Shown: in pieces, positions 16,856 through 25,492 of the stretch
Layout of the letters: each line of letters begins with the position of its first letter
Numbering within the stretch: the first letter of the stretch is position 1
Source of the DNA: Pseudomonadales bacterium
GTDB taxonomy: Bacteria; Pseudomonadota; Gammaproteobacteria; Pseudomonadales; Azotimanducaceae
DNA length: 49,006 bases
Reading direction: 5' to 3'
Assembly: GCA_007122315.1 (NCBI GenBank)
Contig: SKUB01000190.1
Span: 1 to 49,006 of the forward strand
Position numbers and translations under genes: made by a program
The notes under the pieces: generated by a model
Told to the model about the DNA's origin: nothing
The model's database searches: none
Seen by the model: only the letters and a program-made list of their open reading frames with translations

Positions 16856-17626
16856 TCAGAACCCCTCGGCATCGTGTACGCGTTTCCACAGCAGATTCGG
16901 CAGGAAGCGGCGCAGGCGCCAGGTGAGCTTCGTGCCTTTACCCGGGAAGACCCAGAACTCGTCTTTGTCCAGCGCGCTGTCGATGGCATCGAGCACGTCC
17001 TGGGGTTCGAGCTGGGCTGCCTTGTCGAACAGTTTCGGCCAGGTCGTGTCCCGCGCCTGATCGAGCAGCGGTGTCTTCACCGGCGGCGGACAGACGCAGG
17101 CGAAGCGTACGCCCTGCCCGCGGTTCTCGTGATAGAGCACTTCCGTGAACGCCACCACTGCGAACTTCGAGGCGTCGTAGGCGGCCATGTACAACGTCGG
17201 CAACCAACCCGCCAGTGAGGCGAAGTTCACCAGGTCACCGCGACCGCGCTCGAGCATCCTTGGCAGCACCAGCTTGCTGACGTTCACCACGCCGTTGTAG
17301 TTGATCGCCATAACCCGATGAAACACGTCCAGGTCCTGCTCGAGGACGCGGCCGAGGGGCATGATGGCGGCGGCGTTGAGTACGCGGTCAATGGGCCCGA
17401 GTTCGTCCTCGATCTCGTCGATGGCCGCGGCCAGCGCGCTGGCGTCAGTGACGTCGATGTTCCAGGTGCGGATGGACTGGCTGCTCTCGGCAGTGGCCAG
17501 CAGGCCCTGCTCGTTGACGTCGAGGGCGGCGACACGGGCCCCGTCGCGAGCCAGATTGCGGGCTGCAAGTTGGCCCATGCCGCTGCCGGCGCCGGTGATC
17601 AGGGCTACCTTGGGGCGTTCGCTCAT
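16856..17626 (-). CDS. Short-chain dehydrogenase/reductase
   Basis: A 256-residue classical SDR: cofactor motif TGAGSGMG at 11-18, LDVNEQG after the second strand (Asp suggests NAD), NAAAIMP in place of NNAG, and the catalytic Ser137, Tyr150, Lys154 in FASLAGWLPTLYMAAYDASKFA. Proline-rich PPPVKTPLL follows. The C-terminus is basic (FLPNLLWKRVHDAEGF), possibly membrane-associating as in retinol or steroid SDRs. First gene of the operon with the crotonase-fold enzyme, suggesting acyl or steroid metabolism. Start ATG has GGAG nine bases upstream. Confidence 0.9.
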   Translation of the reverse strand: MSERPKVALITGAGSGMGQLAARNLARDGARVAALDVNEQGLLATAESSQSIRTWNIDVTDASALAAAIDEIEDELGPIDRVLNAAAIMPLGRVLEQDLDVFHRVMAINYNGVVNVSKLVLPRMLERGRGDLVNFASLAGWLPTLYMAAYDASKFAVVAFTEVLYHENRGQGVRFACVCPPPVKTPLLDQARDTTWPKLFDKAAQLEPQDVLDAIDSALDKDEFWVFPGKGTKLTWRLRRFLPNLLWKRVHDAEGF

Positions 17627-17738
17627 GCTGTTGTGCTCCGGTCACTTGGACAGGCGCCATTGTGCACCAGTCGGGGGCAGGAGGTCGGCCCGACGCTGTG
17701 CCGCGAAGTGCGCTCCAGTGGCAGGTGCTGCAGCGCGG

Positions 17739-18860
17739 TCAGCGCTGAGAACGACGTGCGGTGGTTGCCGCGCCGCCAGCGGCGAGAAACGCTGCCACCG
17801 CATCGGCGTTGCCGCGGAACGCAATGCGCTCCGCCTTCTGCCGCAGCTGATAGTCGTACATGGGATCGTAGTAGTCCGCGAGTAGACGCTCGATCCAGGC
17901 ACGGTGCCCGGAGGGATCGCCGCTTTCGGCTTGCACGCGCAACGCGTCCTCCAGCAGGCCGGTCAGCTCGCGGTGGCGGACGCCGCCGAGACGTTTCCTG
18001 ATCCGGTGCATGGCGTCCCGGAGCCAGTCCGTGAAGACTGCGAAGCCGCGTTCGCCGTAAGCTGCCTCGCGCTCGGCGAGGCCGGCGACGATGTAGTCTT
18101 CCAGCGTGATCTGTACCCGCTCTTCGAGGCTGCGTTCGACCAGTACGAGCGGTGACCGCGCCAGGTTGTCGATCAGCGCCTCGGGCAGACTCAGGCGGCC
18201 GATGTTTCTCGATTCATCCTCCACGGCGACCGGTCCGGCACCCGCTGCTTCCAGTTGCAGCAGGCGGATCGCCAGTGCGTTCTCGAAGCCGGCCGGCGCT
18301 GGCTGACCGCCAGGCCGGCCGCCGAAAGCGGAGCCGCGGTGGTGGGCGAGACCTTCGAGGTCGAGACTGCGGCTGATGTCCGCGAGCATCCGGGTCTTGC
18401 CGGTGCCGGTACGACCGCCGAGGACCAGCAGCGGCAGGGCGGGAGCGATGCGTTCGATGGCAGTCAGCACATGCTGGCGCAGCGCCTTGTAGCCGCCATC
18501 GATCCGCGGTCGGGCACGACCAACGGCCGTGAGCCAGTCCTGCACGATGGCAGAGCGCTGGCCGCCCCGCCAGCAGTAGATGACGCCATCCGGATGGGCA
18601 TCGGCCCAGGCGCACCAGGCCGCCATGCGTCCCGCACGCACATCGCCGGAGATCAGTTTGTGGCCGAGGCTGACGGCGGCATCAGGCCCCGCCTGCTTGT
18701 AGCGCAGGCCCACCTGGTGGCGTTCGTCGTCATCGAGCAGGGGCAGGTTGGTCGCGGCTGGAAATGCGCCGCGGGAGAATTCCAGCGGAGCACGCAGGTC
18801 CAGCAGGGCCGTGCCATCGATCAGGAGGCGGTCGAATTCCGCCGGTGAAATCAGCTGCAT
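17739..18860 (-). CDS. mnmH: tRNA 2-selenouridine synthase
   Basis: A 373-residue protein with an N-terminal rhodanese domain bearing the catalytic Cys96 in YCWRGGQRS, followed by a P-loop domain, GGRTGTGKT at 148-156. MnmH (SelU) replaces the wobble 2-thiouridine sulfur of tRNA-Lys, Glu and Gln with selenium, through a geranylated intermediate, using selenophosphate. The length and the C-terminal YYDPMYDYQLRQKAERI block match the family. The selenophosphate synthase gene selD is not in the window. It lies 25 bp downstream of a Sel1-repeat lipoprotein gene on the same strand. Confidence 0.93.
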   Translation of the reverse strand: MQLISPAEFDRLLIDGTALLDLRAPLEFSRGAFPAATNLPLLDDDERHQVGLRYKQAGPDAAVSLGHKLISGDVRAGRMAAWCAWADAHPDGVIYCWRGGQRSAIVQDWLTAVGRARPRIDGGYKALRQHVLTAIERIAPALPLLVLGGRTGTGKTRMLADISRSLDLEGLAHHRGSAFGGRPGGQPAPAGFENALAIRLLQLEAAGAGPVAVEDESRNIGRLSLPEALIDNLARSPLVLVERSLEERVQITLEDYIVAGLAEREAAYGERGFAVFTDWLRDAMHRIRKRLGGVRHRELTGLLEDALRVQAESGDPSGHRAWIERLLADYYDPMYDYQLRQKAERIAFRGNADAVAAFLAAGGAATTARRSQR

Positions 18861-18885
18861 GGCTTCAGGGTGCGAAGCAGGCGCT

Positions 18886-20601
18886 TCACGGGACGTCTTC
18901 GCTCACCGTTTCACCGTTGCTGAAGCGCTCCAGGTGCTCCCGCAGCAGCGGCAGGTAGTCGGGACCGCCGTCGTCGCGCTGTTCGGATTCGGCTTCGGCG
19001 ACCGCCACCGCCTGGCGCTGGATCGCCACGGCCCGCTCGAAATTACCGTTGGCCGCGTGGGATGCGGCCCAGGTGTCCAGGTACGCGGCGTTCATGGCCG
19101 CGACTTCGTCCCGGTTCATGAGCGCCTCCATGAGTTCGAGGCCATGGGCCGGGTCGCGCAGGTCCTGCTGCTCGGCCACCACGAGTACCCAGGCCACGGT
19201 GTTGATGGTGTCGGCGTCCAGAGTACTGGCCGCGGCCCGCTTCATCCAGTCCACGGCCTCGGTCGGATCACGTTCCGTGTGCTCGCCGCGGGCGAGCAGC
19301 GTTCCGAGCAGCAGCATCGCCTGGGGCGACTCGCCGGAGGCCGCGGCCTCGCGCAGCCAGCCCAGGGCGCGGTCATCGAAACCGGCGCCGTCGTCGGTGC
19401 TGAGCAGGTGGCGCACGTAGAACAGCTGGCCTTCGGGATGACCGCCCTCGGCAGCCCGTTCCAGCAGCCGCAGTGCTGCAGCCTGATCCTTGGCGACGAA
19501 CTGGCCGTTGTAGCGCAGCCGTGCCAGCAGCACCATGGCGTCCAGATTGTCGCGCTCCACCGCCTGTCGCAGCAGTTCCACCCCGGCCGGCTGGTTCTCG
19601 CTGCCGAAGTGACCGGACAGGTACAGCTGGCCAAGGTTGTACAGGGCGGTGGAGGATCCCTGTCTGACCGCGAGCAGAAATTGATCCACGGCCGCGTCGA
19701 TGAGTTGCTCGGCTTCCTCGTCGGAACGGCTGCGGGCGATGACGCCGTAGACCACCCCGAGCATCTCCCGGGCGATGACGTTGCCCTCGGCGCTGGCCCG
19801 CTGCAGCCACTGCACGGCCTGCACCGCGCTTTCGGATGTTCCCCGGTGCCAGAGGCGGATCGCGTAGGCGGTCTGGGCAGCGGCATCGCCGTCCCGGGCC
19901 CGGGCGGCGATGAGTTCGGATGGCTGCGGCGCGTCGTCACCGAGTACCCGTCGGGTCGCCTGATAGGTCGGAGTGAGGTCGAACCACAGTTCCTCGAGAC
20001 GATCCCCGTCCCGGCGCCGGGCCTTGAGCACAAGCGCAAGAGACCCATCCGCGTCGTCGCCGTGATACAGGGCACCGGCAACTTCCCGGCGCTGGCTGCC
20101 GAGCCACACGAACGCTTCCGTGGCCGAGATCACCCGCCAGGGGTCCGTGGCGCTGCCGCTGCCGGAGTCTTCGATGGCTGCCGCCAGGGCCTCGAGCGCG
20201 CGGCGATGGAAGTCGCCGCGTTCGGTGTCACCGCCTGCATACGCAAGGCGAGCCTGCACCTCATGGGCGCGGAGGTCGCCGTAGTAGGCCGCCAGCATGT
20301 CCGCGATCAGGCCCTCGAGCTGATCGCGGTCCTGGCCGCTGCCGGCTCTGGCCTGTGCCTGTTCGAGCTGGGCAAGGCGGGTCGCGAAATCGGATCTTGC
20401 AAGAAACGCGTCCGGCAGATCATGCCATGCCTCGCTGCGTCCCTCGGCGAGGTCGGCGACGAGGCGATCATAGTGCTCGGTGTCGGACGGCAGCTGACCG
20501 GGACTGGCGCAGCCGAGCAGCAGCAGGGTGGCCGCCAACAATGCGGCGCCACTGCGCAGGAGCGCCGGAAGCTCGGCAGGACGGGAGCGGGATGACTTCA
20601 T
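18886..20601 (-). CDS. Sel1-repeat lipoprotein (paralogue A)
   Basis: About 571 residues. A lipoprotein signal (LLAATLLLLGC, lipid-modified Cys31) is followed by a helical domain and a run of Sel1-like tetratricopeptide repeats: AAQTAYAIRLW, AREMLGVVYG, ALYNLGQLYLSG, AMVLLARLRYNG, AMLLLGTLLARG. These proteins usually act as periplasmic protein-binding scaffolds. I start at the ATG 20599-20601; another in-frame ATG lies 11 codons earlier, and neither has a strong ribosome site. It is divergent from msrA and shares a domain plan with the lipoprotein on the other side of msrA (DSGSG..DPW and FDL..TY segments), so the two are paralogues. Confidence 0.83.
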   Translation of the reverse strand: MKSSRSRPAELPALLRSGAALLAATLLLLGCASPGQLPSDTEHYDRLVADLAEGRSEAWHDLPDAFLARSDFATRLAQLEQAQARAGSGQDRDQLEGLIADMLAAYYGDLRAHEVQARLAYAGGDTERGDFHRRALEALAAAIEDSGSGSATDPWRVISATEAFVWLGSQRREVAGALYHGDDADGSLALVLKARRRDGDRLEELWFDLTPTYQATRRVLGDDAPQPSELIAARARDGDAAAQTAYAIRLWHRGTSESAVQAVQWLQRASAEGNVIAREMLGVVYGVIARSRSDEEAEQLIDAAVDQFLLAVRQGSSTALYNLGQLYLSGHFGSENQPAGVELLRQAVERDNLDAMVLLARLRYNGQFVAKDQAAALRLLERAAEGGHPEGQLFYVRHLLSTDDGAGFDDRALGWLREAAASGESPQAMLLLGTLLARGEHTERDPTEAVDWMKRAAASTLDADTINTVAWVLVVAEQQDLRDPAHGLELMEALMNRDEVAAMNAAYLDTWAASHAANGNFERAVAIQRQAVAVAEAESEQRDDGGPDYLPLLREHLERFSNGETVSEDVP

Positions 20602-20684
20602 GAGATCGTGCCTGTACTGCTGTCGATGGATCATAGCAGAGCCGCCCGCCACGATGCCGGTGGCATCAGCGGGGGACAGGCGTC

Positions 20685-20690
20685 TATAGT
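20685..20690 (+). promoter_or_regulatory. Candidate -10 box for msrA
   Basis: TATAGT (5 of 6 to TATAAT) lies 33 bases before the msrA ATG. The -35 at a 17-base spacing is weak, so this could be an activated or extended-type promoter. Confidence 0.35.
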
Positions 20691-20723
20691 CGGGCCTCGT
20701 CATGTTCCAGGAGGCAGTTCGAC

Positions 20724-21374
20724 ATGTCGCTGTTCCGCAAGCAGGTTGAGCTTCCGGCTCCGGATCAGGCGTTGCCGGGACGCAGTGAGGCCATGCCGGT
20801 ACCGGACGCGCATTTCGTGCACGGCCGGCCGCTGAAGCCGCCGTTCCCGGACGACACCGAGACGGCCGTGTTCGGGCTTGGATGTTTCTGGGGTGCCGAG
20901 CGTTGCTTCTGGCCAACCCCCGGCGTCTGGACGACCGCGGTGGGTTACGCTGGCGGCTATACGCCGAACCCGACCTACGAGGAGGTCTGCAGTGGCCTCA
21001 CCGGTCACGCCGAGGTGGTGCTGGTGGTGTTCAAGCCCCACGAGATCAGTTTCGAGCGTCTGTTGCAGGTGTTCTGGGAAGCGCACGACCCGACCCAGGG
21101 CATGCGGCAGGGCAATGACGTGGGCTCGCAGTACCGCTCGTGCGTGCTCACCACGTCGCCGTCCCAGGACCAGGCCGCCCGGGCGGGCCTCGAGCGCTAC
21201 GGTCGCGAGCTGGCGCAGGCGGGTCACGGCCGAATAACCACCGGAATCGCTGGCTGCGATACGTTCTACTACGCTGAGCCCTATCACCAGCAGTACCTGG
21301 CGAAAGTGCCCAATGGTTACTGTGGGCTCGGAGGCACCGGCGTGCGTTGTCCCGATCTCGCTGCGACGTCCTGA
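20724..21374 (+). CDS. msrA: Peptide methionine (S)-S-oxide reductase
   Basis: A 216-residue MsrA. The catalytic Cys54 lies in [10 protein letters not shown], followed by [27 protein letters not shown], and resolving cysteines near the C-terminus in [13 protein letters not shown]. It reduces methionine-S-sulfoxide with thioredoxin. The N-terminal extension resembles E. coli MsrA, with no export signal, so it is cytoplasmic. The ribosome site is AGGAGG. Its 3' end overlaps the convergent Sel1-like gene by 58 bp. Confidence 0.95.
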   Translation: MSLFRKQVELPAPDQALPGRSEAMPVPDAHFVHGRPLKPPFPDDTETAVFGLGCFWGAERCFWPTPGVWTTAVGYAGGYTPNPTYEEVCSGLTGHAEVVLVVFKPHEISFERLLQVFWEAHDPTQGMRQGNDVGSQYRSCVLTTSPSQDQAARAGLERYGRELAQAGHGRITTGIAGCDTFYYAEPYHQQYLAKVPNGYCGLGGTGVRCPDLAATS

Positions 21375-23023
21375 GCGCTGCGGGGTAGGGTGCCGCCGGC
21401 CGCCAGCGAACGCTGCAGCGCCAGCAGACGCTCGCGACCCGGGTGCTCGTCGCCACCGGTCTCGAATCCGGCAAGTCCGGCGCTTGCTGCCTTCACCGCA
21501 TCCACGGGGCGGCCGCTGGCCAGTAACGCCTCTGCCCAGGTGACGTAGCAGGCGCTGCATTGCTCGTGCCGTCCTGCTCTTGCGAGCCAGGACTCGAGCA
21601 ACTCGGCGGCGAACGCCGCATCCCGTAGCGATGCTGGATTGTGCACCAGGGCATGGGCGAGTTGCTGCACGTGCCCCAGGTCGTCTGCACGCCGGCTCGC
21701 TTCACGCCACAGCGCCAGTGCGCGTTCGTGATCCTCTGGAAAGTGCCGCCCGAGGGCGTGCAGATCACCTTTCAGCCCGATGCTTTCAGCGTCTCCCGAC
21801 GCCACATTCGCCAGCAGCGCCTCCATCGCCAGTGGATCCTCCACGGTGGCGGGCGGTGTGAGTGCCCAGTGGGCGTAGCTGTAGCGGCCGTCCACGTCGC
21901 CGAGGGCGTGCAGGCGGCGATACAGCTCCCGGGTCCGCTCCGCGTCCGCCGGCAGGTGCTCTCCGTCCCGATGCAACGCCGCCAGCATGCGTAGCGCCTG
22001 GGCGTCGTCCAGCGCTGCGGCTTCCTCCAGCAGGGCGACGCCTGCGGCCACATCACCGCGGGTCACGAGCAGGTGGCCGAGGCGATAGCTGCCATAGACG
22101 TAGCCGCCTGCGGCGGCACGTCGGTAGCCGCGCTCCGCCTGCAGGAGTGCGGCCTCGCTGCGCTCGCCGTCTGTCTCCCCCGCCAGCGCCCAGAACTGAT
22201 CGGCGAGCAGCGCTTCCGCCAGGTGGTTGCCGGCCCGCGCGGCTTCGAACAGGCGTTCGGCCGCCGCCTGCCGGGCCCCGGGCGTGTCCGACTCCAGGGT
22301 GAGGACCGCCGTGGACGTGATTGCATCGTGGTCACCGTGGCGGGCCAGTTCCTGTACCCGATGCAACGGCGTGTAGCGTGTGCCGGGGCGGCGCTGGGTG
22401 CGCTCCGCGTGATGTGCCCAGAAGACGTCGGAGAGATCGAACACCCACTTTCGACCCGGGGTGCTGGCACTGGGACGGGTAATGAGGCGCAGGGTGAGGG
22501 GATGTGCGTCGGCCAGATGGTAGTAGCCGCCCACGACTTCCAGGTCCAACAGCCGGAGAACGGCGATGGCGTCACCCCGTGAGTTGACCTGCCAGGGTGC
22601 TTCGGGTGAGCCGTCGCCGCTATCCAGGATCGCATTCAGGGCGCGCTCGAGAATGCGCTCCGACTGCATGGGGTCATCGCTGGCTGCGGCGCCGGCGTTC
22701 AGCGCGAGCAGATCCGCCGCATAGAGGTTGAGCCGCGCTCCGAGCACGCGCGGGTCGTCGCTGCTGCCGGCCCGGGCGAGCAGGTCACTGCGAGTGGTCA
22801 GGTCGGGGGTCTCGAGCCAGGCGTTGCGAAGCTGGCCTATGTCCACGTCCTCGCCCGCCAGGAACTGGGAGGCAAGCCGCTGGTAGCGTTCGCTGCCTCG
22901 CTGCGTGCCCGCAGGCGTGTGCGCTGCGAAGCCCATGGACGCCACGCTGTTGGCGCTGCAGCCGGAAAGCAAAACGGTGATCAGGCAGAGACTCGGGAGC
23001 AGGCGGAGGGATGGGCGGGACAT
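21317..23023 (-). CDS. Sel1-like lipoprotein (paralogue B)
   Basis: A 568-residue protein with a lipobox (LITVLLSGC, Cys22) and alpha-helical repeat units of the TPR/Sel1 class: [39 protein letters not shown]. The middle domain ([13 protein letters not shown], then [14 protein letters not shown]) matches the same region of the lipoprotein at 18886-20601, so they are diverged paralogues on either side of msrA. The start has GGAG ten bases upstream. The final 58 bp overlap msrA antisense. A candidate sigma-54 promoter lies about 115 bp upstream. Function unknown; a periplasmic scaffold is likely. Confidence 0.8.
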   Translation of the reverse strand: MSRPSLRLLPSLCLITVLLSGCSANSVASMGFAAHTPAGTQRGSERYQRLASQFLAGEDVDIGQLRNAWLETPDLTTRSDLLARAGSSDDPRVLGARLNLYAADLLALNAGAAASDDPMQSERILERALNAILDSGDGSPEAPWQVNSRGDAIAVLRLLDLEVVGGYYHLADAHPLTLRLITRPSASTPGRKWVFDLSDVFWAHHAERTQRRPGTRYTPLHRVQELARHGDHDAITSTAVLTLESDTPGARQAAAERLFEAARAGNHLAEALLADQFWALAGETDGERSEAALLQAERGYRRAAAGGYVYGSYRLGHLLVTRGDVAAGVALLEEAAALDDAQALRMLAALHRDGEHLPADAERTRELYRRLHALGDVDGRYSYAHWALTPPATVEDPLAMEALLANVASGDAESIGLKGDLHALGRHFPEDHERALALWREASRRADDLGHVQQLAHALVHNPASLRDAAFAAELLESWLARAGRHEQCSACYVTWAEALLASGRPVDAVKAASAGLAGFETGGDEHPGRERLLALQRSLAAGGTLPRSAQDVAARSGQRTPVPPSPQ

Positions 23024-23138
23024 GACTGCGATCTCCAGGCGATGACCTCGGGACGGTGCGTGGACCTCCCTCCGGGCCTTGCCCTGGGCCGGTCGAGAAC
23101 CGGCGCCACCCCCTGACGATCTTGTTTGCCTGGTTTAA

Positions 23139-23154
23139 AGCAGTTTCCATGCCA
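23139..23154 (-). promoter_or_regulatory. Candidate sigma-54 promoter
   Basis: Read on the minus strand: TGGCATGGAAACTGCT, against the consensus TGGCAYRNNNNTTGCW, with one mismatch and the invariant GG and GC at the right ten-base spacing. Transcription would start near 23127, about 100 bases before the lipoprotein gene ending at 21317. Confidence 0.4.
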
Positions 23155-23171
23155 TCTGTTGCAGGCGCGGT

Positions 23172-24008
23172 TCAGTCGTCGGCTTCCACCAAGGTATGCG
23201 CGGCGATGAAGTCCAGCAGAGCGTTCATGGACGCATCTCCGGGCAGGTTCAACGTAGTGAAGATGGTGCGGTGGTCCCTGCGACGCACCTCGATCAGGCC
23301 CGGTTCGGGTGCGCCTGCTGCGCGCAGCGCTGCCGCGAAATCCACGTTCTCTGCCTTGCGGGCATCGTCGTCGCCATCGGCGTAGAGCAGCAGCATGGGC
23401 GGCACCCCGGCATCGATGTGATGCGCCGGGGAAGCATCGCGCCACACTGCATCGTCCTCGCCCCAGACCGACTGCGGACGTTCCGGCGCCAGCCGCGGGA
23501 CGTGAAAGAAGCCGGAGATCGGCGCCACGCCGCGGATCGCAGCGCGCTCTACTCCGGCTGCATCGAGCCAGCGGGCATCGGTCGCAAGCAGGCCCACCAG
23601 ATAGCCGCCGGAGGAATGCCCGGCCAGGATCAGGCGGCGGGGATCGGCCCCGAAGTCCTGTCCGTGCTGCAGTGCCCATGCTACGGCGGCCGCAGCGTCC
23701 TCGATGTGGCCCGGATGCGTCACTGCCGGCGAGAAGCGGTGGTTCGGCGCCACGGTCACGATGCCAGCCGCCGCCAGCCGCTGCCCCACGTGCGCCACCA
23801 GCGCCTTGTCGCCGAACAGGAGTCCGCCACCGTGGATGAACACCAGCAGCGGCGCGTCGCGGGCGCCGTCCGGCGCGTAGACGTCCAGCGTCTGGCGCAC
23901 GTCGTCCGTGCCCCGGTAAGGGATGTCCTGGTGAATATGCAGGCGCTGGCTGCTGCCGGCTCCCGCGGCCATCAGCATCGCCATCGTCAGCAGCATCTCA
24001 GTCGCCAT
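23172..24008 (-). CDS. Secreted alpha/beta hydrolase (HSL/BD-FAE-like esterase)
   Basis: A 278-residue esterase. The N-terminus (MATEMLLTMAMLMAAGAG) looks like a signal peptide. The oxyanion motif HGGG lies at 59-62, the nucleophile elbow GHSSGG has Ser132, and the catalytic His is in RRRDHRTIF. This is the hormone-sensitive-lipase/BD-FAE class acting on short acyl or aryl esters. The ATG at 24006-24008 overlaps the stop of the DUF169 gene by 11 bases and has GGGAG upstream; an ATG four codons further on is an alternative. Probably cotranscribed with DUF169. Confidence 0.87.
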   Translation of the reverse strand: MATEMLLTMAMLMAAGAGSSQRLHIHQDIPYRGTDDVRQTLDVYAPDGARDAPLLVFIHGGGLLFGDKALVAHVGQRLAAAGIVTVAPNHRFSPAVTHPGHIEDAAAAVAWALQHGQDFGADPRRLILAGHSSGGYLVGLLATDARWLDAAGVERAAIRGVAPISGFFHVPRLAPERPQSVWGEDDAVWRDASPAHHIDAGVPPMLLLYADGDDDARKAENVDFAAALRAAGAPEPGLIEVRRRDHRTIFTTLNLPGDASMNALLDFIAAHTLVEADD

Positions 24009-24801
24009 AGCTCACTCCCATGCCGGCACGGACGTCGTTGTTCACTCCGTAGGGTGGAATCGGGTAGCGCAGACCATTGCCGGCCAGGCGCTGCATGCCC
24101 TCGATGACGCCGGGCAGGTAGTGCGGTGGCAATGCCATGAGCAGTTCGTCCTCCATGACGCCGCCGTAGCGACGTTCCGCGTAGCAGGGCAGGGCCAGGC
24201 TCGGTTCGCCGGTGGCCAGCGCCCGCCCCCAGGAGTCGGCGCAGGCGGACTCGCCGACGCAGCCCCATTCCAGCTTGCGATAGCCGCTCCACTGCAGGCC
24301 GTTGATGAACAGGATCATCTGCGCCGGCGTCGCATAGATCAGGCAGATATCCGGTGGGTCGAGACGGCCACTGGCCAGCGGACTGACCGCCATGGCGGCG
24401 AAACGCCCATGTGGGACGTGATCCATGGCGGCCTGATGCGCTGCCGCATCCTCGGGCGTCGCATACCACACCCCGGTCATGCGCTTACCCGATAACCATT
24501 CGTCATCGCGCGGATGCAGGCCGATGACGACGCCGCACTGGGCGCCTACGAGGTCCTCCGCGGTGATGCCCACGGTCCAGCCGTTGCGTGCCGCCTGGCC
24601 GACGATCTGATCGGTGGTATGCACCGCTTTCGGCCGCCGGATGCGGGGAATGGCCTCCATTTCCTCCCGCGTCCGGAACAGTTTCATGCCGATCGGTGTG
24701 GTCCGCAGCCGGAGCAGGCGATTGAGCCCCTCCACGAGGCCGTCCCAGTCCTGGCTGCCCGGACCCCGATCCGATGCGATGGTCGCGCGTTCCTCGCTCA
24801 T
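23998..24801 (-). CDS. DUF169 family protein
   Basis: A 267-residue soluble protein that fits DUF169: TTPIGMKLFRTREEM near the start, VGAQCGVVIGLHP, DICLIYATPAQMILFINGLQW, WGCVGESACADSW, LPCYAERRYGG and DELLMALPPHYL. The conserved cysteines (QCG, WGC..AC and LPC) suggest a metal or redox cofactor, but no function is established. The ribosome site is weak. It overlaps the esterase gene downstream and is divergent from the PPOX gene. Confidence 0.82.
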   Translation of the reverse strand: MSEERATIASDRGPGSQDWDGLVEGLNRLLRLRTTPIGMKLFRTREEMEAIPRIRRPKAVHTTDQIVGQAARNGWTVGITAEDLVGAQCGVVIGLHPRDDEWLSGKRMTGVWYATPEDAAAHQAAMDHVPHGRFAAMAVSPLASGRLDPPDICLIYATPAQMILFINGLQWSGYRKLEWGCVGESACADSWGRALATGEPSLALPCYAERRYGGVMEDELLMALPPHYLPGVIEGMQRLAGNGLRYPIPPYGVNNDVRAGMGVSYGD

Positions 24802-24917
24802 GGTCTCTGATCCCGCATGCTGCCCTCGAAGCAGGGATTCTGGAGGTGGCGAGCGACGCTGTCATCCTGGCCCGCTGCTGTGGGAAGCTTCTCCGTGGGG
24901 CCAGGCAGGCAGACGTC

Positions 24918-25340
24918 ATGCAATTCAGTGAACTCGACGATCGCGAACGGGACCGACTGCGTCGTGCCCAGTACATCAACCTCGGCACCTGGCGCCGGGA
25001 CGGTCGCGTGGTGCGGACACCGGTCTGGTTCGCGGAGCACGACGACTGCTTCTGGGTGTTCACCGCCGGCAGCGCGGGCAAGGTGAAGCGTCTGCGCAAT
25101 GACGGGCGTTGCGAACTCGCCCGCTGCGATGCCTGGGGCGGCAGCACCGGACCCTGGATCGAGGCCTGGGGCGAGCGGGTCACCGATCCGGAGCAGGAGC
25201 GGGCCGGGTACCGCGCGCTGCGGTCGAAATACGGCTGGCAGATGGGTTTCACCGATCTGCTTTCGAGGCTCTCCGGCCGCTTTCATCAGCGCGCTCTGCT
25301 GCGAATCCGCCCGCGGGACGCGGAGCGATTCAAGTGGTAG
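24918..25340 (+). CDS. PPOX-class (F420/FMN) oxidoreductase
   Basis: A 140-residue split-barrel flavoprotein of the pyridoxamine 5'-phosphate oxidase-like class: YINLGTWRRDGRVVRTPVWFA, then FWVFTAGSAGKVKRLRNDGRCELARCD. This strand order is that of proteins annotated as PPOX-class F420-dependent oxidoreductases, though FMN or heme binding is also found in the fold. The ATG at 24918 fits the family start; the longer frame upstream has no similarity. It is divergent from DUF169. Confidence 0.85.
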   Translation: MQFSELDDRERDRLRRAQYINLGTWRRDGRVVRTPVWFAEHDDCFWVFTAGSAGKVKRLRNDGRCELARCDAWGGSTGPWIEAWGERVTDPEQERAGYRALRSKYGWQMGFTDLLSRLSGRFHQRALLRIRPRDAERFKW

Positions 25341-25383
25341 CCGGCCACCATCACCAGTGCTGCACGCCCGGGCCGCAACGCGC

Positions 25384-25389
25384 TATGCT
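25384..25389 (+). promoter_or_regulatory. Candidate -10 box for the MoxR/VWA operon
   Basis: TATGCT in the 152-bp gap before the ATPase gene, about 100 bases upstream of its GTG, matches 4 of 6 positions. The -35 is weak. Offered as tentative because no better site is visible. Confidence 0.25.
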
Positions 25390-25492
25390 CCGGGAGCGTT
25401 GACTCCGTCGCGGGGCGCCCGGATGGAGTACCAAGCAGGGTGCCTGTCGGAGGCTCGCAGCAGTTCGAGAGCCGAAACGAAGGAGTTGCTAC

